DNA of 5,263 nucleotides from Opitutia bacterium UBA3151 (GTDB taxonomy: Bacteria > Verrucomicrobiota > Verrucomicrobiia > Opitutales > Seribacteraceae), in the NCBI GenBank assembly GCA_002364975.1, contig DEYT01000105.1, positions 1-5,263 on the forward strand. The letters run 5' to 3'. Made by a program: the position numbers and the translations under genes. The notes under the pieces were generated by a model, which was not told the DNA's origin, ran no database searches, and worked only from the letters and a program-made list of their open reading frames with translations. Positions 1 through 5,263 of this stretch are shown here, one piece after another (the stretch's first letter is position 1; each line of letters starts with the position of its first letter).

Positions 1-1
1 A

Positions 2-241
2 CAATCCAATTTATTGAGAACAGATATAAATGATTTCAATGAGCTACCTAAATTTAATAAAATATTTACACCGACCTCAAAAAATGAATTAGTAAATCTT
101 GATCAATTTATATACCATTTCTACTATTCTGGTGAGCATTCCATTATAGATTTTAATCCTGAGCAATGGGCAAATGAGAATGACTACAGCATTTCGGAAC
201 TAAACCATTACCCTTTGGTTTTACATTTTACTCGCAACTAG
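2..241 (+). CDS. C-terminal tail of an unrecognised protein (5' end outside window)
   Basis: An open frame runs in from the left edge and stops at TAG 239-241, giving 79 visible residues. A TTG at position 14 lies in frame, but the frame continues open to the edge, so this is most likely the end of a longer protein and not a small gene. The tail is rich in Asn, Phe, Tyr and Ile, with no signal or membrane segment, and ends in HYPLVLHFTRN. I do not recognise the family. The HF near the end faintly recalls the His-Phe close to the C terminus of some GT-A glycosyltransferases, but that is too weak for a call. Its G+C is about 30% (72 of 240 by hand count), clearly lower than the genes to the right. 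It ends 8 bases before the next gene on the same strand, so it probably belongs to the same transcript and pathway. Confidence 0.6.
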   Translation, partial: QSNLLRTDINDFNELPKFNKIFTPTSKNELVNLDQFIYHFYYSGEHSIIDFNPEQWANENDYSISELNHYPLVLHFTRN

Positions 242-249
242 AATATTCT

Positions 250-1272
250 TTGAAAATATGTTTTATTAGTGGCCAAAAAAATGAGGGGAAATGTGGAATC
301 ACCGATTATATAGATCTGATAGCCCGAAAGCTCGAAAAACTCGGACATGAAATCGAATGGTGGTTTATAATAAACAAAAGTTGTGAAAATTTGGCCAAGC
401 TGCCAACCGCTGATCTTTACAGCATACAATTTGCTCCCTATGCCTATGCCACCAATGGTATGCCCAATCAAATCCTTAAGTACCTCACAAAAAAACTACA
501 GAATGAAAAAGTCCATTTGAACTTTCATGAGATTTGGGTTGGTGCGTACCCAAGGGCAAACTGGATGGAAAAAAGAATCGGATGGCTACAAAAGAAGCTT
601 ATTCTTAACTTTATAAACCAGTGCAAACCGACTTGGATTACTTCGTCCAATTCAGCGGCAATCGACCGATTAAAAAACGCAGGTGTTCAGGTAAATTTCC
701 TCTATTTATTTGGTAATATTCCTTACTCTTCCACTTCTAAAGTGGCAGGTGCCGGGCAAAACCTAAAAATAGCGTTTTTTGGCACACTATACGCAGATTT
801 TCCCTATGAAAAACTAGATGAATTTTTTTCAGTTCTATCCAAAACTAGTGCCAAGAAATTGGAAATTATATTAATTGGTCGACAAAGAGAGAACGCTGGT
901 ACCGAGAAAGTACTTTTCATATGCAAAAAGGAAGGCTACTCAGTTGAAAGGACTGGAAAGTTATCGACCAAATTAATTTCAGAACAACTCCAAGAATGTT
1001 CCCTGGGTGTTTCCACCACTCCCTACGATGTAATCGGGAAAAGTGGAGCGACTGCAGCAATGTTGGAGCATGGTCTCCCTGTTTTGGTTAATGACGATGG
1101 AGATACTCCTCAACAAAACCTTATTGTTCATGACCCATTTCAAGATCAAATCTTTCTCCTTAATGAAAATTCTTCGGCAAAAAGGCTTCTCCAGTTCATA
1201 GATAAGCCAAGAAAATCTTTTTTCGATGGCGTTGCTCACACCGCAAATAAAATGTTAGAGCTAGTTATTTGA
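250..1272 (+). CDS. GT-B fold glycosyltransferase (GT4-like), TTG start
   Basis: Predicted cytoplasmic or membrane-associated enzyme of 340 residues that transfers a sugar from a nucleotide donor to a growing glycan; donor and acceptor are unknown. The N terminus goes directly into a Rossmann strand (MKICFISG, residues 1-8) followed by the loop GKCGITDY (13-20), which matches the Gly-rich acceptor-side loop of GT-B enzymes. The linker to the second domain is near FGNIP (154-158), and the second domain starts with LKIAFFGTLY (172-181). The donor-site region is TTPYDVIGKSGATAAMLEHG (256-275), with Glu273 placed like the conserved donor-binding Glu of GT4, followed by LPVLV. The TTG at 250 is chosen because it sits exactly before the first beta strand and no ATG lies nearby; no clear Shine-Dalgarno is seen. 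It overlaps the next gene by four bases. Fold assignment is secure; the exact CAZy family is inferred. Confidence 0.85.
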   Translation: MKICFISGQKNEGKCGITDYIDLIARKLEKLGHEIEWWFIINKSCENLAKLPTADLYSIQFAPYAYATNGMPNQILKYLTKKLQNEKVHLNFHEIWVGAYPRANWMEKRIGWLQKKLILNFINQCKPTWITSSNSAAIDRLKNAGVQVNFLYLFGNIPYSSTSKVAGAGQNLKIAFFGTLYADFPYEKLDEFFSVLSKTSAKKLEIILIGRQRENAGTEKVLFICKKEGYSVERTGKLSTKLISEQLQECSLGVSTTPYDVIGKSGATAAMLEHGLPVLVNDDGDTPQQNLIVHDPFQDQIFLLNENSSAKRLLQFIDKPRKSFFDGVAHTANKMLELVI

Positions 1273-1817
1273 ATCCTCAAAAACAAAAATCTGCTTATCA
1301 AAGTCCTTGGCCTTGGTGGGTCCAAGGGATTCTCATTTCTTGGCGGCTATGTTGGATAGTCTTTTGCCGATGGACGCCCAAGTTTTTCAATCCTTGGCGG
1401 GTTTTTGTGCTTAAAGTGTTTGGAGCTAAACTTTCGGGAATGCCCTTCATTCATAGTACGGCAAGGATACAGATTCCATGGAATCTAACGATGCGACACC
1501 GTGCCTGTCTAGGCGAACGAAGTAATGCTTATTCCCTTGGGAAGATAGAAATCCTAGCGGGAGCGACAGTCGCACAAGAAGCCTATCTCTGCACCGGCAC
1601 CCATGATTTTCAGGACCCCAGCCTACAACTCATTACCAAGCCAATAACAATTGGGAAAAATTCTTTCATTGGAGCCCGAGCAATGATTCTTCCAGGAGTG
1701 AGTATTGGAGATCAGGCAATCATCGGGGCAATGTCGGTGGTCTCCAAAGATGTACCTGATCATCAAATCGTAGCCGGTAATTCAGCCAAAAAGATTGGAG
1801 AAAGGCCCAAAAGTTGA
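1269..1817 (+). CDS. WcaF-like left-handed beta-helix acetyltransferase, TTG start
   Basis: An acyltransferase of 182 residues, expected to move an acetyl group from acetyl-CoA to a sugar hydroxyl or amine. Length and layout match the putative colanic acid biosynthesis acetyltransferase (WcaF-like) family: an aromatic N-terminal extension (PWPWW at 13-17, hydrophobic to about 35), WRVFVLKVFGAKL (43-55), PWNL (70-73), then hexapeptide repeats of the left-handed beta helix. The most typical stretch is YLCTGTHDFQDPSLQLITKP (106-125), with His112 in the catalytic-His position, followed by ITIGKNSFIGARAMILPGVS (126-145) and the closing turn IVAGNSAKKIG (167-177). The only usual start before the conserved part is TTG 1269, which overlaps the upstream stop as TTGA; the first in-frame ATG is residue 58, inside the conserved region. 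In this locus it may acetylate the amino sugar made by the next two genes, or O-acetylate the polymer; the substrate cannot be told from sequence. Confidence 0.88.
   Translation: MNPQKQKSAYQSPWPWWVQGILISWRLCWIVFCRWTPKFFNPWRVFVLKVFGAKLSGMPFIHSTARIQIPWNLTMRHRACLGERSNAYSLGKIEILAGATVAQEAYLCTGTHDFQDPSLQLITKPITIGKNSFIGARAMILPGVSIGDQAIIGAMSVVSKDVPDHQIVAGNSAKKIGERPKS
1797..1805 (+). promoter_or_regulatory. Likely ribosome binding site for the TTG start at 1814
   Basis: The purine run GGAGAAAGG lies inside the end of the acetyltransferase gene and leaves 8 bases before the TTG at 1814. This is a good Shine-Dalgarno match and spacing, and it supports that TTG as a real start, since no ATG is available before the NAD-binding motif of the downstream protein. 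Confidence 0.6.
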
Positions 1818-2800
1818 GCATAGGCATATCTAATAAAAAGATTCTCATTACCGGGGGCTTAGGCTTTATTGGCTCCAACCTTGCCTGCAGGTTAGTTAAG
1901 CATGGGAACACCATCACGGTGGTAGACAGTTTGATTCCTGAATATGGTGGGAATCTCAGAAATATTTACGATATCCAAGATAAGATTACAGTTAGCCTTT
2001 CCGATGTGCGGGATGTCGCTGCCATCAACAATTTGATCAAAGGGCATGATTATCTTTTTAACTTAGCTGGTCAGACCAGTCATCTGGACTCGATGCTCGA
2101 CCCGATTACAGACTTGGACATCAATGCAAAAGCTCAACTATCTATTTTAGAGGCCTGTAGAAAAAATAATCCTGATATTCGCATTGTCTTTGCCAGCACC
2201 CGCCAGATTTATGGGAAGCCAAAGTATTTACCGGTCGATGAAAAACATCCCCGGCACCCGGTAGATGTAAATGGAATTAATAAAATTGCTGGTGAGCAAT
2301 ACCATATTCTCTACCAAGAAGTAAATGGCATTGCATCATCCGTACTTCGTCTAACCAATACCTACGGGCCAAGAATGCGCATCAAAGATGCAAGGCAAAC
2401 CTTCTTAGGCATTTGGATAAGAAACTTGCTGGAAGGAAAAACAATTCAGGTTTTTGGAGATGGCAAGCAACGCAGGGACTACAACTATATTGAAGATGTG
2501 CTGGATGCCTTGCTCATCACAGCAACTAAAGAAGAAGCGGTTGGCAAGGTCTATAATTTGGGAGCACCTAATCCCCTCAGTCTTGAGGATACCGCAAAGA
2601 TTATGTGCCTGGAGATTGAAGGCAGTGATTATCAAATGATAGCTTTTCCTGAAGACAGAAAGGTCATTGATGTCGGAGACTTCATCTGCGATTACTCTGC
2701 CTTCTGTAATCAATTTGGATGGGAACCCAAAGTAAATTTCGAAGAGGGCATTCAACGGTCGATTAATTACTTTAAAAAGGAAATCAAACACTACATCTAA
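1814..2800 (+). CDS. Extended-SDR NAD-dependent epimerase/dehydratase-like protein, catalytic Tyr replaced
   Basis: A soluble nucleotide-sugar enzyme of 328 residues. The NAD-binding motif TGGLGFIG (13-20), the acidic residue after the second strand (VVDS, Asp38) and the extended-SDR C-terminal part LRLTNTYGPRM, VFGDGKQRRDYNYIEDV and VYNLG place it near UDP-glucose 4-epimerases and NDP-hexose dehydratases. The active site is unusual. The Ser/Thr region reads ASTRQIYG (127-134), and the stretch that is PYGASK in GalE reads VNGINK here (152-157), so Lys157 is kept while the catalytic Tyr position is Asn153. From memory, a group of environmental SDRs shares this VDVNGINK block, so it is probably a family trait and not damage. 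The TTG start at 1814 is supported by an upstream purine run and is the only usual start before the NAD motif. It overlaps the acetyltransferase by TTGA and precedes an aminotransferase by 9 bases, which suggests a role in amino-sugar synthesis. Reaction unknown. Confidence 0.85.
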   Translation: MSIGISNKKILITGGLGFIGSNLACRLVKHGNTITVVDSLIPEYGGNLRNIYDIQDKITVSLSDVRDVAAINNLIKGHDYLFNLAGQTSHLDSMLDPITDLDINAKAQLSILEACRKNNPDIRIVFASTRQIYGKPKYLPVDEKHPRHPVDVNGINKIAGEQYHILYQEVNGIASSVLRLTNTYGPRMRIKDARQTFLGIWIRNLLEGKTIQVFGDGKQRRDYNYIEDVLDALLITATKEEAVGKVYNLGAPNPLSLEDTAKIMCLEIEGSDYQMIAFPEDRKVIDVGDFICDYSAFCNQFGWEPKVNFEEGIQRSINYFKKEIKHYI

Positions 2801-2809
2801 CAATTCTAT

Positions 2810-3919
2810 ATGATACCTTTTGGCGATCCTTCTGCTTCTTACCAAACCCATAAGTCTGAAATTGATCAAGCGATCAAGCGGGTACTCGATTCGGGGTGGT
2901 ATGTATTAGGCACTGAAGTTAATGAGTTTGAAAAGGAATTCGCATCTTTTCATGGGAAAGTTTTTCATGCAGTGGGAGTGGCTAATGGAACCGATGCCAT
3001 TGCCTTGTGCCTCCGAGCTCTCGGCCTTGGGACTGAAGATGAGATCATCACCTCATCCCACACTGCAGTGGCTACCGTTGCCGGAATTGAACAGGCAGGT
3101 TGCACCCCAGTATTTGCAGACATCGACCCGAATACAAGATGTATTGACCCCAATTCAATTAAGGGGAGAGTGGGTAGCAAAACCCGTGCAATCATGCCGG
3201 TTCACATTTATGGGCAACCAGCTGAAATGATCAGAATCCTAGAGATTGCTAAAACCCACAACCTTGCTGTAATTGAGGATTGCTCGCAGGCCCACGGAGC
3301 GGAAATCCGTGGACAAAAAGTGGGAACCTTTGCGGATATTTCTGCTTTCAGCTGTTACCCGACCAAAAACCTGGGAGGTACCGGAGATGGCGGTGTGATT
3401 CTTTGCCGATCCAAAGAGTTTGCCGAAGAGATTAAATCACTTCGGCAGTACGGTTGGAACGAAGAGAGAGTGTGTATTACCCCTGGTTTTAATTCTAGAC
3501 TCGACGAACTTCAGGCAGCCATCTTACGGGTCAAGCTGCGACACCTTTCGGATGACAATTCCAAACGCAGATCTATCGCACTACGATACAACGAAGAACT
3601 TAAAGATCTACCTATCACCCTACCCGCATTAGCCAGAAACCAACTTCATGCGATGCATCTATATGTCATTGAATGCGATCGAAGAAACGAATTGATGAAA
3701 TACCTTCGATCCCACCAAATTGGAGCCAGCCTTCATTATCCTCTAGCGGTTCACCAACAAACTGCCTACGCCCATCGAATTCGCGGGGGAGATAACCTGC
3801 CGGTTACCGATCAGTTTTATGAAAAAAACCTTACTCTTCCGATGTACCCGGAGTTATCGAACGATACGGTCGGACATATCATTTCCATGGTTCAAAAGTG
3901 GTTCCGGGAAGAGACCTAG
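2810..3919 (+). CDS. DegT/DnrJ/EryC1 family PLP-dependent sugar aminotransferase
   Basis: A fold-type I PLP enzyme of 369 residues, the usual full length, expected to use glutamate or glutamine to aminate a keto-sugar nucleotide in the cytoplasm. Family marks in order: DSGWYVLGTEVNEFEKEF (27-44), NGTDAI (59-64) at the cofactor phosphate, PVHIYGQ (130-136), IEDCSQAHGA (155-164) where Asp157 should contact the pyridine nitrogen, and AFSCYPTKNLGGTGDGG (179-195) where Lys186 is the Schiff-base lysine. GFNSRLDELQAAILRVKL and the C-terminal ASLHYPLAVHQQTAY are also typical. All catalytic residues I can check are present. The YPTKNLG form resembles enzymes aminating 3-keto or 4-keto deoxyhexoses, but the position aminated cannot be read from this. 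ATG 2810 fits the family start; no good Shine-Dalgarno is visible, so translation may be coupled to the SDR ending 9 bases upstream. The SDR is the natural candidate for a pathway partner. Confidence 0.93.
   Translation: MIPFGDPSASYQTHKSEIDQAIKRVLDSGWYVLGTEVNEFEKEFASFHGKVFHAVGVANGTDAIALCLRALGLGTEDEIITSSHTAVATVAGIEQAGCTPVFADIDPNTRCIDPNSIKGRVGSKTRAIMPVHIYGQPAEMIRILEIAKTHNLAVIEDCSQAHGAEIRGQKVGTFADISAFSCYPTKNLGGTGDGGVILCRSKEFAEEIKSLRQYGWNEERVCITPGFNSRLDELQAAILRVKLRHLSDDNSKRRSIALRYNEELKDLPITLPALARNQLHAMHLYVIECDRRNELMKYLRSHQIGASLHYPLAVHQQTAYAHRIRGGDNLPVTDQFYEKNLTLPMYPELSNDTVGHIISMVQKWFREET
3906..3914 (+). promoter_or_regulatory. Likely ribosome binding site for the ATG at 3920
   Basis: The purine run GGGAAGAGA lies in the last codons of the aminotransferase gene and ends 5 bases before ATG 3920. 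It supports initiation at the ATG that directly follows the aminotransferase stop codon. Confidence 0.5.
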
Positions 3920-4822
3920 ATGAAGGGACAAGAGGATGAGAAAATTATCGTACAATCACTCATTGGAGGGAGCCAATTACCCTTTTATCTACGATGCCTA
4001 AAATCCCTAATTGCGTTTTGCCAAGACCGCATTGACCTGCAATTACTAACGGATTGTACCATATCTCAAAAGGATAAAGATTCCATCCATTCGGAGCTAG
4101 ATGGCACGATTGCTACCATCACCGACTCCTCTGAAAACACAAGTCGAGTGCTGGATTGCCTGCAAGGCAGAACAAACTGCCAAAAGTTTAGAAAGGATTC
4201 TATTTGGGGAATTGAGTTCTTTGACCCCATTTTCGCATTTCCTAACGATACCATCAGTTTTTATCTTGATGCCGACATTCTCTTCCTTCGCCCATTTTCA
4301 GGATTATTTGACAGGAATCAGGTAAAAGATGGAGCTGTTTTCCTAAAGGATACTCAGTGGGATGCCTATTCTTTTCGCCCTTGGCAAATGCTTTCAGTTA
4401 AAAAAAGGCCTCAAGCAGTTAAGGGGATCACCACAGGGCTTGTTTTTTGGGATAAAGCAGCAATAGACTGGGATTATCTGGAGTGGTTTCTCGGAGAACA
4501 TCATCTCCACCAAATTCCTGAATGGATCATGCCTGCTGCTCAAGCAGGTTTAGCCAACAGTTGTGAAGCTAAAACAATATGTCCAAGACAGCTAACCAAC
4601 CTTTATCCAAACGCTCGAATTCATGAAGATATTTTTGGTGTGCACCTGCTTGGATCATACAGGATAGAATGGATGGAAAAGCTTGATGCGAAGGAAGACA
4701 ACCATTTGGGCAATTCACCAACTATGGTCCCTCGTTTTGAAAAATGTGTGAGCCAAAACTTTTTTGGCTACTCAATGAGGCAAATGAGAAGGTGGAAGAA
4801 TACAAGGCTAAATCTATGGTAG
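3920..4822 (+). CDS. Putative GT-A type glycosyltransferase with DAD metal motif
   Basis: A protein of 300 residues that looks like a single-domain, metal-dependent nucleotide-sugar transferase. The N terminus, KIIVQSLIGGSQLPFYLRCL (8-27), reads as a first strand and helix of a GT-A fold. The key motif is FYLDADILFLRP (114-125), where DAD 117-119 matches the DxD that binds the metal and the donor diphosphate; the aromatic strand before it and the LRP after it are typical of GT8-like and related families. ITTGLVFW (170-177) resembles the strand with a bound sugar in such enzymes, and HEDIFGVHLLGSYR (235-248) carries His242, a possible third metal ligand. No signal peptide or membrane helix is visible. 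I cannot assign a CAZy family or a sugar. The ATG follows the aminotransferase stop with no gap and has a purine-rich site upstream. Fold class is fairly sure, specificity is not known. Confidence 0.72.
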   Translation: MKGQEDEKIIVQSLIGGSQLPFYLRCLKSLIAFCQDRIDLQLLTDCTISQKDKDSIHSELDGTIATITDSSENTSRVLDCLQGRTNCQKFRKDSIWGIEFFDPIFAFPNDTISFYLDADILFLRPFSGLFDRNQVKDGAVFLKDTQWDAYSFRPWQMLSVKKRPQAVKGITTGLVFWDKAAIDWDYLEWFLGEHHLHQIPEWIMPAAQAGLANSCEAKTICPRQLTNLYPNARIHEDIFGVHLLGSYRIEWMEKLDAKEDNHLGNSPTMVPRFEKCVSQNFFGYSMRQMRRWKNTRLNLW

Positions 4823-5263
4823 ATGGCTGATCTAACCAACCTGAAAATTCTGATGATTGCTCCCTGTCTTGGGAAGTTTGGGGGAATTGAGACTTTTTGC
4901 CTGACCTTGATTGAGGATCTGATCAAAAGAGGTGCATCGGTTCGGTTACTAAGAAAAAAAGTTCTCGGGTTTCTGGACGATGGTTCAATTCAAAAAAACG
5001 AGAACGAAATCCGATCATTATGGGCAGAAGAAGAAAGCAAACGATTTGTCAGCCAATTTGTTTTACCCAGAGATTCGGTAATAAAAAATGCCATACGAGA
5101 ATGTGACCTTGTCCATCTCCACAACCCTATGGTGGAGGGAGCATGGCATGCCAAAAAGTTTAGCAAACCCTTTGTAATCACTATTTATAACTGGCAGAGA
5201 AAGGGCCTTCATCCAAGACTTTTGGCCTGGCGGTGGGTCGTGGGCAAAGCAGATAGAAGGTGG
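4823..5263 (+). CDS. N-terminal part of a GT4-like glycosyltransferase (3' end outside window)
   Basis: An open frame of 147 codons starting at ATG 4823 and running off the right edge without a stop. It encodes the acceptor-side Rossmann domain of a GT-B enzyme: first strand LKILMIAP (7-14), loop GKFGGIETF (17-25), which is the classic Gly-Gly-x-Glu pattern of GT4, helix to LIKRGASVRLL (33-43), and CDLVHLHNP (94-102), matching the usual D-x-V-H-x-H strand. FVITIYNW follows, where many GT4 members have a His-Asp after the strand; here it is Tyr-Asn. The donor-binding domain is not in the window. ATG 4823 immediately follows the preceding TAG; an alternative ATG at codon 11 would cut into the first strand and is unlikely. 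No clear Shine-Dalgarno is seen, so translational coupling is probable. Its donor and acceptor are unknown. Confidence 0.87.
   Translation, partial: MADLTNLKILMIAPCLGKFGGIETFCLTLIEDLIKRGASVRLLRKKVLGFLDDGSIQKNENEIRSLWAEEESKRFVSQFVLPRDSVIKNAIRECDLVHLHNPMVEGAWHAKKFSKPFVITIYNWQRKGLHPRLLAWRWVVGKADRRW

Noticed and set aside
14..241. A complete small gene beginning at TTG 14.
   Set aside because: The frame is open upstream to the window edge and no start signal is visible, so the tail of a longer gene is the simpler reading.
238..471. Minus-strand open frame starting within the first glycosyltransferase.
   Set aside because: It is fully antisense to the N-terminal domain of a well-supported gene and shows no motif of its own.
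1305..1327. Tandem CCTTGG with a nearby CCAAGG that could form a 6-base hairpin just inside the acetyltransferase gene.
   Set aside because: The repeat is explained by the Trp/Pro-rich codons of the N-terminal extension; a role in translation control is possible but unsupported.
2405..2869. A 154-codon open frame on the minus strand.
   Set aside because: It lies antisense to the end of the SDR gene and the start of the aminotransferase gene, both clearly coding on the plus strand; its protein has no recognisable motif.
4163..4175. Short inverted repeat TGCCT-GCA-AGGCA.
   Set aside because: A 5-base stem in the middle of a conserved reading frame is expected by chance.
4532..4548. Inverted repeat CCTGCT-GCTCA-AGCAGG that could form a hairpin.
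   Set aside because: It is inside the GT-A coding region, has only a 6-base stem and no T-run after it, so it is not a terminator; the bases are explained by coding.

Overview
The window is a tightly packed, single-strand (+) piece of a surface-polysaccharide or glycoconjugate biosynthesis locus. It holds seven genes, cut at both ends: the tail of an unrecognised protein, a GT-B glycosyltransferase, a WcaF-like left-handed beta-helix acetyltransferase, an extended-SDR NAD-dependent epimerase/dehydratase-like protein, a DegT/DnrJ/EryC1 aminotransferase, a small GT-A type transferase with a DAD metal motif, and the N-terminal third or so of a second GT-B (GT4-like) glycosyltransferase.

Layout: 2-241 is the partial tail; 250-1272, 1269-1817 and 1814-2800 form a chain in which each gene starts with TTG and the last two overlap their upstream neighbour by the four bases TTGA; 2810-3919 follows after a 9-base gap; 3920-4822 and 4823-5263 each begin at the base after the previous stop codon (TAGATG at both junctions). 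No gap exceeds 9 bases and I see no internal terminator or convincing promoter, so the whole window is most simply one operon with coupled translation. No RNA gene, CRISPR array, insertion sequence or transposon end was seen.

How the genes may work together (inference): the epimerase-like enzyme and the aminotransferase are a common pairing for making an amino-sugar nucleotide, the beta-helix acetyltransferase could acetylate that sugar or the finished glycan, and the three glycosyltransferases would assemble a repeat unit. The nucleotidyltransferase, flippase, polymerase and export genes needed for a complete pathway are not in the window, so the product cannot be named.

Organism: a bacterium of moderate G+C (about 47% in sampled 60-base lines on the right), with an AT-rich left end (about 30% G+C over the first 240 bases) and frequent apparent TTG starts with weak Shine-Dalgarno sequences. 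The protein style of the first glycosyltransferase and of the SDR reminds me of environmental Verrucomicrobiota or other PVC-group bacteria, but this is a low-confidence impression. I do not see a new type of biological system here; the most unusual points are the missing catalytic tyrosine in the SDR and the run of TTG starts at overlapping junctions.
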